From: Yimella sp. cx-51
Lineage (GTDB): Bacteria > Actinomycetota > Actinomycetes > Actinomycetales > Dermatophilaceae
Direction: 5' to 3'
Assembly: GCF_017654605.1 (NCBI RefSeq)
Contig: NZ_CP072113.1
Span: 1-64,000 of the forward strand
DNA length: 64,000 nucleotides
The stretch's first letter is position 1. The number at the start of each line of letters is the position of its first letter. Of this stretch, positions 10,340 to 21,067 are shown piece by piece. A model generated the notes under the pieces. That model was not told the DNA's origin. It saw nothing but the letters and a program-made list of their open reading frames with translations, and made no database searches. A program made the translations under genes and the position numbers.

Positions 10340-10569
10340 ACCGACCGATGCCATCCGGTCGCTACCTGCTGGCCGGACCGTGCGCAAGTGGCGGAAGTTC
10401 AGGCTCTTGCGCAGGTGGATTCCGGCTGACCGGACGTCCTTCGCCGCCATAAAATCGATCACAGGGTTTGCAAGGTCGGCACCGATGTTGGACGGTGGTC
10501 GGTGGTGTAGGTGGCCCGGGAGGGTCTTCGGCGCCAGCCAGGAAAGCGAACGAGAGGCAGGACAGACCG

Positions 10570-11316
10570 GTGAATCATCCGAACAGGGAGTTCGACCGGA
10601 ACGACAGTTTCGACTCCTTCTTCCGGCCCTCCGGCAACGACCGGATGGACGACGTCACCGATCCCGGCGTGCCGGGTGCGCGCGTCCACGACCACGACAC
10701 CATGGCCGCTCCGATGCCCGGGGCTCAGTACTACCAGCAGCCCTCGCAAGGCTCAGGTCATGTCGAGCCGCCGCAGGAACCGCACCGCAAGAACTCCGCG
10801 CTGCTGCCACTACTGGTGCTGGGCGCGTCCTTGCTCGTCCTCGCCGTGGTCGGTTTCGTGTTCCTCACCAAGGGTGATGCGCCGAACGACGCCGCGCAGC
10901 AAACCCAGTTGCCGACCCAGACCGCGCCCGCTGACTCCAGCAGCAATGCACCGTCCAGCTCCTCGAGTTCGACGTCCAGTTCGTCGAGTTCGACGTCCAG
11001 TTCGTCGAGTTCGACGTCCAGTTCGTCGAGCTCGTCCACCAGCCTCAGCTTCGCCTCGTTGCCGGCCGACCAGGGTGAGAACTGCTCCTCGGTCTACACG
11101 ACGTCCAACGCGGTGACCTGCGGCTTCGCCGACCGCATCCTGGCGCAGGCGCAGAACATGCCGGACAACACGATGGACCGCCGGTTCAGTGTGACCAGCC
11201 CGACCACCAAGACGGCCTACCCGATCACCTGCAACCGGCCGAGCGGGCAGTACATCACCTGCACCTGGCCGGGTAACAGCGGCACCGGTTACATGTACAT
11301 CCTGCCCAGCAACTGA
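10570..11316 (+). CDS. Single-pass membrane protein with Ser/Thr-rich stalk
   Basis: 248 residues: a polar cytoplasmic N-terminus (about 1-75), one transmembrane helix (LLPLLVLGASLLVLAVVGFVFL, about 78-99), a Thr/Ser-rich stalk with a repeated SSSSSTS pattern, then a compact extracellular domain of about 80 residues with four cysteines (ENCSS, VTCGF, ITCNR, ITCTW) that could form two disulfides. The GTG start was chosen because a purine-rich leader precedes it; an upstream in-frame start would add 34 unconvincing residues. Function unknown; the layout is that of a surface-exposed anchored domain. A hairpin repeat follows the gene. Confidence 0.75.
   Translation: MNHPNREFDRNDSFDSFFRPSGNDRMDDVTDPGVPGARVHDHDTMAAPMPGAQYYQQPSQGSGHVEPPQEPHRKNSALLPLLVLGASLLVLAVVGFVFLTKGDAPNDAAQQTQLPTQTAPADSSSNAPSSSSSSTSSSSSSTSSSSSSTSSSSSSSTSLSFASLPADQGENCSSVYTTSNAVTCGFADRILAQAQNMPDNTMDRRFSVTSPTTKTAYPITCNRPSGQYITCTWPGNSGTGYMYILPSN
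10963..11034 (+). repeat. 21-bp in-frame tandem repeat in the Ser/Thr stalk
   Basis: Three perfect copies of a 21-bp unit (TCGAGTTCGACGTCCAGTTC plus G) at 10963-10983, 10984-11004 and 11005-11025, then a partial copy. The unit is 7 codons long, so copy-number change keeps the frame and alters only stalk length. Confidence 0.9.
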
Positions 11317-11336
11317 GCGGCAGTCGGGTGCCGAAT

Positions 11337-11408
11337 CGCGAGTTGGGTGTGAGAGCGGGAGGTAGAGCTCCCGCTGGGCACCGGGCCCACGGGTACACAC
11401 CCAACTCG
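11337..11408. repeat. Intergenic hairpin repeat, copy 1
   Basis: CGAGTTGGGTGT near 11339-11350 and its complement ACACCCAACTCG at 11397-11408 enclose an inner 8-bp hairpin AGCGGGAG (11354-11361) with CTCCCGCT (11368-11375). The same element recurs at 19104-19174. It lies just downstream of the stalked membrane protein and could also serve as its terminator. Confidence 0.75.
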
Positions 11409-11440
11409 CCTGAATGGCTGATCCGTTTTAACCGTTCACA

Positions 11441-11483
11441 GCGGCTCTGACACCCCGGGCGACGTGTGGGGAGTCAGAGCCGC
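11441..11483 (+). terminator. Long hairpin upstream of gyrB
   Basis: GCGGCTCTGAC (11441-11451) pairs perfectly with GTCAGAGCCGC (11473-11483), with partial CCCC/GGGG pairing inside. No T-run follows, so it is either a factor-assisted terminator of the preceding gene or a structured gyrB leader. Confidence 0.5.
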
Positions 11484-11550
11484 CCCTGTTCGTGGCTCCT
11501 ATCCACCGTTGAGCGCGTCTGAGGCGCGGATCGTCGCACCCGCGGGGTAG

Positions 11551-13692
<2,142 letters not shown>

Positions 13693-13821
13693 GATGAACC
13701 AGCGGAGGTTGGCGCCGAGCTTGCGAGGGGCCGGCCACCCGGCCAGCCTGCCGACATCGTCCAACCGTCGCCCCAGACACGAACCACGTTTGCCGAAACG
13801 CCTTGATCGACAAGGAAACTG

Positions 13822-16416
13822 ATGACTGACGTAACGCCCCCCGCGAGCGATCGGGTCGACCCGGTCGACCTCAACACCGAGATGCAGCGCAGCTACATCG
13901 AGTACGCCATGAGCGTGATCGTCAGCCGCGCGCTGCCGGACGTCCGCGATGGTTTGAAGCCGGTGCACCGCCGCATCATCTACGCGATGTACGACGGCGG
14001 TTACCGTCCTGACCGCGGGTACAACAAGTGCTCGCGCGTCGTGGGTGACGTGATGGGTCAGTACCACCCGCACGGTGACTCAGCGATCTATGACGCGATG
14101 GTGCGTCTGGTGCAGCCGTGGTCGCTGCGTTACCCGCTGATCGACGGGCAGGGCAACTTCGGTTCGCCGGGTAATGACGGTGCTGCGGCGCCGCGATACA
14201 CCGAGTGCAAGATGGCGCCGCTGGCGATGGAGCTGGTGCGTGACATCGACCAGAACACCGTCGATTTCGAGCCGAACTACGACGGCAAGACGATGCAGCC
14301 GACGGTGCTGCCGGCGCGTTTCCCCAACCTGTTGGTCAACGGTTCGGCCGGTATCGCGGTCGGCATGGCCACGCAGATCCCGCCGCACAACCTCGGCGAG
14401 GTTGCCGCGGGTGCCACCTGGTTGCTCGACAATCCCGAGGCCAGCCGCGAGGAGCTGCTGGAGCGGCTGCTCGAGATCATCCCCGGGCCCGATTTCCCGA
14501 CCGGTGCGTTGATCCTGGGCAAGAAGGGCATCGAGGACGCCTACCGCACCGGCCGCGGTTCGATCACGATGCGCGCGGTGGTGAATGTCGAGGAGATCCA
14601 GGGTCGTCAGTGCCTGGTGATCACCGAGCTGCCCTACCAGGTCAACCCCGACAGCCTCGCCGAGAAGATCGCCCTGCTGGTCAAGGAGGGCAAGATCGCC
14701 GGCATCGCCGACCTGCGCGACGAGACCTCCGGCCGCACCGGTCAACGCCTGGTCGTCGTCCTCAAGCGCGACGCCGTGGCGAAGGTGGTGCTGAACAACC
14801 TCTACAAGCACACCCAGCTGCAACAGAACTTCAGCGCCAACATGTTGGCCCTGGTCGACGGCGTCCCGCGCACCCTGCCGATCTCCGCCTTCATCCGCCA
14901 CTGGGTCGACCACCAGATCGACGTCATCGTGCGGCGCACCCGTTGGCGCCTGGCCCGGGCAGAGGAGCGTATCCACATCCTGCGTGGTTACCTCAAGGCG
15001 CTCGACATGCTCGACGAGGTCATCGCATTGATCCGTCGCAGCCCCACCGTCGAAGAAGCCCGCACCGGGTTGATGAGCCTGCTCGACGTCGACGAGATCC
15101 AGGCCAACGCGATCCTGGAGATGCAGCTGCGGCGCCTGGCGGCCCTGGAGCGGCAGAAGATCCAGGACGAGCACGATGAGTTGCAGCGTCAGATCGACGA
15201 CTACAACGACATCCTCGTCAAGCCGGAGCGGCAGCGGCAGATCGTCAAGGACGAGCTGGCCGAGATCGTCAACAAGTACGGCGACGAGCGCCGCAGCCAG
15301 ATCGTGCCTTTCGACGGCGACATGTCGATGGAAGACCTCATCCCGGCCGAGGACGTCGTGGTCACCATCACCCGCGGCGGTTACGCCAAGCGGACGAAGG
15401 TCAGCGAGTACCGCGCGCAGCGTCGAGGCGGCAAGGGCGTGCGCGGCGCGACCCTGCGCGGCGACGACGTGGTGGAGAGCTTCTTCATCACCAGCACGCA
15501 CAACTGGCTGCTCTTCTTCACCAACAAGGGCCGCGTCTACCGCGCCAAGACGTATGAACTGCCCGAGGGCAGCCGGGACGCCAAGGGTCAGCACGTTGCC
15601 AACCTGCTGGCTTTCCAGCCGGGTGAGCAGATCGCCGGCGTGATGGCGTTGACCGATTACGACGCGGCGCCTTACCTGGTGCTCGCCACCCGCAACGGTC
15701 TGGTCAAGAAGACCCGCCTGACCGAGTACGACTCCCCGCGTTCGGGTGGCCTCATCGCGGTCAACCTGCGCGACGGCGACGAGCTTGTCGGCGCCGGCCT
15801 GTGCAGTGCGGACGACGACATCCTGCTGGTCTCGCGCAAGGGCCAGTCGGTGCGCTTCCACGCCACCGACGACGCCCTGCGTCCGATGGGTCGTTCGACC
15901 TCCGGCGTCACCGGCATGAAGTTCCGCGACAACGACCACCTGTTGTCGATCTCGGTCGTCGAGCAGGGCAGTGACCCCGACCTGTTCGTGGTGTTCGTCA
16001 ATGGCCTCGCCAAGCGCACGGCCGCCTCGGAATACCCGGTCAAGGGCCGCGCCACATTGGGCGTGAAGGTGGCCAACATCTCCGAGCGGGGCGGCGAACT
16101 GGTCGGCGCGCTCACCGTCGACGACGGCGACGAGGTGCTCGTCGTCATGGAGAAGGGCAAGATCGTCCGCTCCCGGGTCGACGAGGTGCGCCGCACCGGA
16201 CGCTCGACCCAGGGCGTCCAGTTCGCGACGCCTGACAAGGGTGATGCGATCGTTGCCGTGGCACGCAATGCCGAGAGTGACGATGTGGTGGAGGAGGTTG
16301 TAGGTTCGAGCGAGTCGTCCGACGCGGACGGCGCAACCGCAGTGACCGACGCTGTCGAGAGCACGAACGGCGCCACGGAAACACCGGGCGCCGAGGAACC
16401 TGGAGGCGATGAGTGA
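13822..16416 (+). CDS. gyrA: DNA gyrase subunit A
   Basis: Breakage-reunion subunit, 864 residues. The quinolone-resistance region reads [10 protein letters not shown] with Ser87 and Asp91 (E. coli Ser83 and Asp87 equivalents), the sensitive-type residues. The catalytic tyrosine is Tyr126 in APRYTE. The GyrA-box [10 protein letters not shown], needed for DNA wrapping, is present. Six beta-pinwheel blades follow, then an acidic tail of about 50 residues rich in Glu, Ser and Ala. ATG start. Its TGA overlaps the GTG of the next gene by 4 bp. Confidence 0.97.
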   Translation: MTDVTPPASDRVDPVDLNTEMQRSYIEYAMSVIVSRALPDVRDGLKPVHRRIIYAMYDGGYRPDRGYNKCSRVVGDVMGQYHPHGDSAIYDAMVRLVQPWSLRYPLIDGQGNFGSPGNDGAAAPRYTECKMAPLAMELVRDIDQNTVDFEPNYDGKTMQPTVLPARFPNLLVNGSAGIAVGMATQIPPHNLGEVAAGATWLLDNPEASREELLERLLEIIPGPDFPTGALILGKKGIEDAYRTGRGSITMRAVVNVEEIQGRQCLVITELPYQVNPDSLAEKIALLVKEGKIAGIADLRDETSGRTGQRLVVVLKRDAVAKVVLNNLYKHTQLQQNFSANMLALVDGVPRTLPISAFIRHWVDHQIDVIVRRTRWRLARAEERIHILRGYLKALDMLDEVIALIRRSPTVEEARTGLMSLLDVDEIQANAILEMQLRRLAALERQKIQDEHDELQRQIDDYNDILVKPERQRQIVKDELAEIVNKYGDERRSQIVPFDGDMSMEDLIPAEDVVVTITRGGYAKRTKVSEYRAQRRGGKGVRGATLRGDDVVESFFITSTHNWLLFFTNKGRVYRAKTYELPEGSRDAKGQHVANLLAFQPGEQIAGVMALTDYDAAPYLVLATRNGLVKKTRLTEYDSPRSGGLIAVNLRDGDELVGAGLCSADDDILLVSRKGQSVRFHATDDALRPMGRSTSGVTGMKFRDNDHLLSISVVEQGSDPDLFVVFVNGLAKRTAASEYPVKGRATLGVKVANISERGGELVGALTVDDGDEVLVVMEKGKIVRSRVDEVRRTGRSTQGVQFATPDKGDAIVAVARNAESDDVVEEVVGSSESSDADGATAVTDAVESTNGATETPGAEEPGGDE

Positions 16417-16925
16417 GCACCCCCACCGGTGGCAGGACCACCCAGTCGGCGGACTCCTCGGCCAAGTTGCCGGGCGCGCAGAGCCGTAACGCGACTCGTC
16501 GTCCGGCGGGTGCCGCTGGCCAGCGTCCGGCGACCCGGCCGGCGCAGCGTCCCGGGCGGGCCACCCCTCGCCGTGTGCGGCTCACCGTGTCGCGGGTCGA
16601 CCCGTTCTCGGTGTTCAAGGTGTCGTTCCTGCTGTCGGTCGCGATCGGTATCGCGACCGTGGTGATGGTCGGCGTCCTCTGGACTGTGCTGGCCGGCATG
16701 GGCGTCTTCGACAACCTCAACGAGCTGCTGCGCACCCTTGACCGTGAGGGTTCGAGCTTCAATCTGATGGACTACATCGGCTTCGGACGGGTGCTGTCTC
16801 TGTCAGTATTGATCGCAGTGATCGACGTCATCCTGATGACTGCGATCGCCACCCTGATGGCGTTCTTGTACAACATCTGTGCCTCCCTGGTCGGTGGACT
16901 GCAGCTCACGCTGACGGACGACTAG
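16413..16925 (+). CDS. DUF3566 membrane protein
   Basis: 170-residue protein of the family always found after gyrA in actinobacteria. The first 55 residues are basic, Pro/Arg-rich and disordered. The conserved domain begins [23 protein letters not shown] and has two membrane helices (about 70-95 and 127-150), with a short extracytoplasmic loop [29 protein letters not shown] start overlapping gyrA's stop indicates coupled translation. Function is unknown; the neighbourhood suggests a role tied to chromosome or division biology. Confidence 0.92.
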   Translation: MSTPTGGRTTQSADSSAKLPGAQSRNATRRPAGAAGQRPATRPAQRPGRATPRRVRLTVSRVDPFSVFKVSFLLSVAIGIATVVMVGVLWTVLAGMGVFDNLNELLRTLDREGSSFNLMDYIGFGRVLSLSVLIAVIDVILMTAIATLMAFLYNICASLVGGLQLTLTDD

Positions 16926-16941
16926 GCACCGTTTTGGTGCC
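16925..16941 (+). terminator. Short hairpin after the gyrBA-DUF3566 operon
   Basis: GGCACC (16925-16930), loop GTTTT, GGTGCC (16936-16941), overlapping the DUF3566 stop. A second hairpin, GTTGCC (16972-16977) with GGCAAC (16984-16989), lies just before tRNA-Ile. No clear T-tract follows either. Confidence 0.5.
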
Positions 16942-17005
16942 CCGTGCTCGCATGGGGTAACCTCGTCCGGCGTTGCCCTAACAGGCAACACGCCGAACGG
17001 CGGAC

Positions 17006-17082
17006 GGGCCTATAGCTCAGTCGGTTAGAGCGCTTCCCTGATAAGGAAGAGGTCACAGGTTCAAGTCCTGTTAGGCCCACCA
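17006..17082 (+). tRNA. tRNA-Ile (anticodon GAT)
   Basis: 77 nt including an encoded 3' CCA. Acceptor GGGCCTA (17006-17012) pairs with TAGGCCC (17072-17078), discriminator A. The anticodon stem CTTCC/GGAAG encloses the loop CTGATAA with anticodon GAT. The T arm is ACAGG-TTCAAGT-CCTGT. Location downstream of gyrA is conserved in actinobacteria. Confidence 0.97.
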
Positions 17083-17111
17083 CTGTTCGAAAACCACTCA
17101 AGGAGTGACAC

Positions 17112-17264
17112 ATGAAGAAGGCACTGATGGTCATCGCCGCTGCTGGCGCAGCTGCGTTCGCGAGCCAGAAGTACAAGCAGGGTCAGGTCGGCAAGGACAT
17201 GTGGTCCAAGGCGTCCGACAAGCCCGGCGAGAAGAGCTTCGACGTCAGCGGCACGTCCAGCTGA
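17112..17264 (+). CDS. DLW-39 family small protein
   Basis: 50 residues: MKKALMVIAAAGAAAFASQKY then QGQVGKDMWSKASDKPG. This matches the actinobacterial DLW-39 family (about 39-50 residues, an N-terminal hydrophobic segment and a conserved D-L/M-W motif), here as DMW. AAGGAG lies 8 bases before the ATG. It sits between tRNA-Ile and tRNA-Ala, the usual place for this family. Function unknown; probably a membrane-associated micropeptide. Confidence 0.85.
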   Translation: MKKALMVIAAAGAAAFASQKYKQGQVGKDMWSKASDKPGEKSFDVSGTSS

Positions 17265-17300
17265 TGTCGTTCGGGTCACTCCTCGCAAGTGGCCCGACCT

Positions 17301-17373
17301 GGGGGTATGGCGCAATTGGTAGCGCACCTGCTTTGCAAGCAGGGGGTTAGGGGTTCGAGTCCCCTTACCTCCA
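17301..17373 (+). tRNA. tRNA-Ala (anticodon TGC)
   Basis: 73 nt. Acceptor GGGGGTA pairs with TACCTCC (one G-T pair), discriminator A; CCA is not encoded. Anticodon stem CCTGC/GCAGG encloses TTTGCAA with anticodon TGC. The T arm is AGGGG-TTCGAGT-CCCCT. Confidence 0.97.
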
Positions 17374-17379
17374 CAAACT

Positions 17380-17414
17380 GTGAAGACGGCCGACATCGTG
17401 TCGGCCGTCTTCAC
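17380..17414 (+). terminator. Terminator after tRNA-Ala
   Basis: Perfect 16-bp stem GTGAAGACGGCCGACA (17380-17395), 3-base loop, complement at 17399-17414, then GTTTCC. It should end the tRNA transcript and may act in both directions. Confidence 0.85.
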
Positions 17415-17927
17415 GTTTCCGGCAATGGAGCACTCGAACCCGTTGGATGCACGCCCGCTGCGAGACAGACCGGCAAGTAGTAAGGACGCGCGCGGGACAT
17501 CGAAAGCGATCCCGTCCATTTCAGGCTCGTCCAGCTCCTGCTCCACTTGCACCATCACGGTCAGGACGAACTCGTCGGGGAAGACCACATCGACGAGCAG
17601 ACCGCATTCCGTAGCCTGTCATGCGGCCAGCTGGTCGGGGAGAGGTTGCTGCGCGAGTGCGAGGAGATGATCCCTGAGTTCGGCCAGCGCCGTGCCACCG
17701 ATCGGCCGCGCCAGGTAGCGGACCACTCGGTCGGGCGCGACGAGTTCGATGTCGACGTCGAACGTGCCCTACGCCGCGTCGAGCGAGGGCACTTCGACGA
17801 TCGCCCACGCCGCGCCGGACGGGGAGATGATGCGCATGGTGTGAGGTTCGAATGCAGTCACGAGCAGGCCCTCCCCGACGTTGTCGCGATCGAATCCCGC
17901 GAACTCCAGCCTCGGCCGAGCGAGCAC
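17415..17927 (-). pseudogene. Decayed gene with two in-frame stops
   Basis: Reading the - strand from a possible GTG at 17927, one frame gives a protein-like translation (LARPRLEFAGFDRDNVGEG, then LLVTAFEPHTMRIISPSG) interrupted by TAG at 17769-17771 and TGA at 17619-17621. After each stop the same frame continues in plausible sequence (GTFDVDIELVAPDRVVRYLA; later VVFPDEFVLTVMVQVEQELD). About 165 codons are recognisable before the frame runs into the terminator and tRNA-Ala. No frameshift is needed, only two point mutations. Family not recognised. The codon choice is GC-rich, as in real genes of this genome. Confidence 0.6.
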
Positions 17928-18216
17928 TTGGCCGTGTGAACCTGGCTGGGCAGCATGGATTTCATGACTTGAACCCTGCCAGATCTTGGCTGTCGTGTGA
18001 TCTATTTGCTGACCGGCGCACCCGGAAACGTCACCGCTTCAGTTTGAATTTTCGGAATGAGTGGAGCACGACGTCTGGTGCATCGTGACGGTGTATTACT
18101 TGGAGGAGAACGGATCGGTTAGCTTGTGCCGCACCCGGCGGCCAGTCGATCCTCCGCGCTGACCTGGGTGGTCGAGGCGGAGGCCCAGCAGTCGGCTCAG
18201 AGCAAAGGTGTGCACG
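17928..18216. other. Intergenic before the 145-aa lipoprotein
   Basis: 289 bp with lower GC than its surroundings (for example TTTGAATTTTCGGAATG near 18044-18060). It should hold the promoter of the lipoprotein gene. No convincing ORF. Confidence 0.4.
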
Positions 18217-18654
18217 ATGAACGCTCAGCGGCTGCTGGTGGCCGCACTTCTGTGTGCGCTGTCCGGATGTGGGGTGCCGATCGAATCGGGCGTCTACCGC
18301 AACGGCGACAGGTTGGTATTTGCCGTGAGCCAGTGCGACATGACTTGGGAGTTCACCACCTTCGAAATACGGGAGAACCTCAAGAACACTCCGGGTGGGC
18401 GGGTGCTGTGGAGGGTTTCGGCAGCTGAAACATCCGCGCGAGTGAGCCAAGTCGAGCACGGCCTGGTGCCGAGAGGATTTCGCGAAGACGTTCCTATGGC
18501 AGAGCTCGACGCGACGAAGTCGTACATCGCAGTGTGGGAGGGTGCAGCGTCTACCACGACCGCGTTCGTACCGGCGGATGTGAAGGCTGACGAAGTGCTG
18601 GACCAAACCGGATCGCATGTTTCGTTGGACGACTGGCAGCGTTGCGAACGTTGA
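18217..18654 (+). CDS. Small lipoprotein of unknown function
   Basis: 145 residues with a textbook lipoprotein signal peptide: MNAQRLLVAALLCALSGC, lipobox LSGC with cysteine at 18. The mature part is about 127 residues, with motifs such as GVYRNGDRLVFAVSQCDMTW and KSYIAVWEGA suggesting a beta-rich domain. Cysteines in SQCDM and QRCER could form a disulfide. The ATG follows CAAAGG; an in-frame GTG 9 bases upstream is a less likely start. It stands alone in a region of decayed genes. Family not recognised. Confidence 0.75.
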   Translation: MNAQRLLVAALLCALSGCGVPIESGVYRNGDRLVFAVSQCDMTWEFTTFEIRENLKNTPGGRVLWRVSAAETSARVSQVEHGLVPRGFREDVPMAELDATKSYIAVWEGAASTTTAFVPADVKADEVLDQTGSHVSLDDWQRCER

Positions 18655-18844
18655 GCCCGTCGACTTGGAGTAACGAGCGGGTGAAGCTGAATTTCGTCGC
18701 CTGTTGCCCGGGAAATTGCGGCTGCTGATCTCACGGGACGCGCGCCCTAGGCTGGGAAGGCGGCTGGCATCTCGGTTGAAGACCTAACACGGTCTTGATC
18801 AACGAAGGAAATGAAGACAATGACCCTGACACTCGACGCGATTC
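18655..18844 (+). other. Intergenic with a 24-codon ORF
   Basis: Contains GAAGGAAATGAAGACAATG and an ORF beginning MKTMTLTLDAILSSAGMPDP that stops after 24 codons at 18881-18883. The good Shine-Dalgarno-like sequence followed by such a short frame suggests the surviving 5' end of a lost gene. Confidence 0.35.
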
Positions 18845-19054
18845 TCAGCAGTGCCGGAATGCCCGATCCCCGCCTTCCCGAATGAACACAACCCAATATT
18901 TCGGTGGGTAAGCAGGAAAGCTGTGGGACTTGGCGGACTGTTGGCTCGTATAGGAAAGAATCTCCTCATCGGTGGAGTCTGCGTGAATGCCGGGCAAGCC
19001 GAGGTCCTCTTGTTCTCGCACGAAGGCATGGCGGATGGCCTGGGAGTCGGCCAA
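18845..19054 (-). pseudogene. Possible gene remnant, 69 codons
   Basis: A - strand frame reads LADSQAIRHAFVREQEDLGL, then STDEEILSYTSQQSAKSHSF, ending at TGA 18845-18847. Composition resembles a real soluble protein, but the only start is a TTG without a ribosome binding site, and the same protein-like sequence extends upstream of it (CRFAFD) until a TGA near 19085. Third-position GC is lower than in neighbouring genes. Best read as a fragment of a foreign or decayed gene; a genuine small CDS is possible. Confidence 0.3.
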
Positions 19055-19103
19055 GTCGAATGCGAAGCGACATCCCGCGCACCCTCAGGTGGGTGTTAGG
19101 GCG

Positions 19104-19174
19104 CGAGTTGGGTGTCGGAGCGGGAGCCCTACCTCCCGCTGCGACACCCAACTCACGGGTACACACCCAACTCG
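19104..19174. repeat. Intergenic hairpin repeat, copy 2
   Basis: A 22-base arm (19105-19126, starting GAGTTGGGTGTCG) pairs with 19133-19154 with one mismatch. Then comes ACGGGTACACACCCAACTCG (19155-19174), shared with copy 1 at 11337-11408. The inner core AGCGGGAG/CTCCCGCT is identical in both copies. Confidence 0.8.
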
Positions 19175-19179
19175 ATCGG

Positions 19180-19733
19180 CTGGACGTCCGGCGCAAGGCG
19201 AGTCGGACGACGCCCAAGCACCGCTGGGGGCGCGAAGTTGCGTTTGGACTGGCAGACGCCAACCGGACGTCCACCGTCCCGGATCAGTTCTTCCAAGTGG
19301 TGCTGAACATGGCCTTCACCGGGCCCGGCCCGTGGACCGACAAGGCGGCCGTGACAGTCGCGGGCACCACCTTCGAGAACACCGCCACTGTCCGTCGCTA
19401 CTCCTTCGGAGGCAGCGCTTCGGGCAGGACGCCGGTGACGCCGACGTCCACTCCTTCGGCGACGACCTCGACTACTCCTCCGGTCACGACGTCCACCCCG
19501 CCGGTGGCCACGTCGACAACCTCGACGTCCAGCACGACGTCGAGTTCGAGCACCAGCACCCCGCCGGCCAGCACCTCGACGACCTCCACGCGGTCACCAC
19601 CGGTCCGCCGGTCGTGACGGACGGTCCGAGGAGCACTGACGATTCGATCCGTTGCTGGGTCGGCGCCGGCGTCCTCTCGATGCTGATGCTGTTCGGGCTC
19701 TGCATCGCGCGGATCGTCGGTCGCACTCACTGA
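19180..19733 (+). pseudogene. Remnant of a cell-surface protein gene (3' part, frameshifted)
   Basis: One frame reads VPDQFFQVVLNMAFTGPGPW and TVAGTTFENTATVRRYSFGG, a beta-sandwich-like end of a surface domain, followed by a Thr/Ser/Pro stalk. Near 19590-19600 the frame must shift to continue as GPPVVTDGPRSTDDS, then a C-terminal membrane helix (VGAGVLSMLMLFGLCIARIV) and a basic GRTH end, stopping at 19731-19733. The 5' part is missing: coding sequence begins right after hairpin repeat copy 2. A stalk plus a C-terminal hydrophobic helix and basic tail is the usual architecture of membrane-anchored actinobacterial surface proteins. Confidence 0.6.
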
Positions 19734-19751
19734 GATCGTCAGAACCGCGAA

Positions 19752-19829
19752 CACAACCCGCGGACGAAGCGAGCACTGCTCGCGAGTCGCTTGATCCGCG
19801 AACTCTGCTCGCGGCATCCGCGGGTTGTG
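19752..19829. other. Nested inverted repeat upstream of nei
   Basis: CACAACCCGCGGA (19752-19764) pairs with TCCGCGGGTTGTG (19817-19829). Inside, AAGCGA and TCGCTT plus GCGAGCA and TGCTCGC arms allow a second hairpin. No T-tract. It could be a terminator or one more intergenic repeat. Confidence 0.55.
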
Positions 19830-19878
19830 CGCGGGTTACCGCGTAGCGCGGTTGGGCACGCGGGATAGGTTGGCGAAC

Positions 19879-20718
19879 GTGCCCGAAGGTCATGTCACTC
19901 ACCGCATCGCCGGAATCCTCAACGAGCATTTCCTGGGGATGCCGGTGCGATCGACCTCCCCGCAGGGACGCTTCGAAGGTGCCGCCGAGATGGACGGACG
20001 CGTCTTCGAGCGCGCCGAGGCGTTCGGCAAGCACATGTTCGTCGGCTTCGAGGACGTCCCCGACCGGGTGAATATCCACCTCGGGCTGCTCGGGAAGTTC
20101 TTCTTCGCCGATGAGTACGACCCGCCCGAGACTGGCGCGATCCGGTGGCGCCTGTCGATCGACGAGCCGCCGTTCACGATGGACCTGCGCGGCCCGAATG
20201 TCTGCCAGCTGCGCAACCCCACCGAGGTCGAGAAGATCACCTCGGCGCTCGGGCCTGACCCGCTGCGGATCGACGCTGATCCCGAGAAGGCCTGGGCCCG
20301 CATTCACCGCAGCGGGTCACCGATCGCGGTGCTGTGCATGGACCAGAAGATCTTCGCCGGCGTCGGCAACATCTACCGTGCCGAGGCGCTCTACCGCCAC
20401 CACATCGATCCGTTCATGGCAGGCAAGTTCCTACGGCGGGCCGAGTTCGAGGCGATCTGGAACGACTTCGTCCAGCTCATGCCACTCGGCGTGCGCGACG
20501 GCCGCATCGACACCGTCTACCCCGAGCACACGCCTGAGGCGATGGGACGTCCGCCGCGCGTCGACAAGCACGGCGGCGAGGTGTACGTATACCGCCGGTC
20601 GGGGCTGCCCTGCCTCGTGTGCGGCAACCCGGTGGCGATGCAGGAGCTTGCCGCCCGCAACCTCTTCTGGTGTCGCACCTGCCAGCCACGCTCGCGGCGC
20701 CGCGTCGTGCGCGACTGA
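19879..20718 (+). CDS. nei: Fpg/Nei family DNA glycosylase (endonuclease VIII-like)
   Basis: Base-excision repair enzyme that removes oxidised bases and cleaves the abasic site. The GTG start gives PEGH right after the initiator, placing catalytic Pro2 and Glu3 correctly; earlier in-frame starts would bury them. The helix-two-turn-helix segment includes DQKIFAGVGNIYRAEALYRHHIDP. A C-terminal zinc finger is complete (CLVCGN with CRTC about 17 residues later). 279 residues, typical length. The PEGH start points to the Nei subfamily rather than MutM. Confidence 0.9.
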   Translation: MPEGHVTHRIAGILNEHFLGMPVRSTSPQGRFEGAAEMDGRVFERAEAFGKHMFVGFEDVPDRVNIHLGLLGKFFFADEYDPPETGAIRWRLSIDEPPFTMDLRGPNVCQLRNPTEVEKITSALGPDPLRIDADPEKAWARIHRSGSPIAVLCMDQKIFAGVGNIYRAEALYRHHIDPFMAGKFLRRAEFEAIWNDFVQLMPLGVRDGRIDTVYPEHTPEAMGRPPRVDKHGGEVYVYRRSGLPCLVCGNPVAMQELAARNLFWCRTCQPRSRRRVVRD

Positions 20719-21067
20719 CCGCCGTTCAAAGCGACGGTTCCGCCGACCCGGGGCGATGGCTCACCGATGTAGGCGCTGAGAGTTCCTCGTGACCTCTTTG
20801 GTCGAACCTCGAAGTCGAGGGGCCAAAGTGTCGTGTAGCGGGGGATGCATAGCTGGAAGCGGTCGAATGCTCTTGTGAACGAGTGTTTCGACCAAGTCCT
20901 GGGCATCGGCGTTCTCGCCGCAGACCTGGCAGGGTTTCGTGCTGATGGCGCTGGTCGCCGCCCGCGATGTCGCCCTCACCAACTGATCGGACGCCCGGCC
21001 CGTGGGCAGCGACCGGCCCGCGGACGACCGGTCAGTTGGTGTGGACGTCCGGCGTAATCTGACGCCC
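20719..21067. other. Intergenic between nei and ilvA
   Basis: 349 bp. A - strand frame (20761-20979, from a GTG) reads KPCQVCGENADAQDLVETLV and could be a gene fragment with one CxxC pair, but it has no ribosome binding site. The right part presumably carries the ilvA promoter. Confidence 0.35.

Noticed and set aside
10963-11034. Possible CRISPR-like array
   Set aside because: Contiguous 21-bp repeats without spacers, in frame within a coding stalk; a microsatellite-like tandem repeat. No cas genes in the window.
14080-15939. 619-codon open frame on the - strand opposite gyrA
   Set aside because: Antisense shadow of a GC-rich gene; gyrA is certain and the antisense translation has no family, start signal or codon bias.
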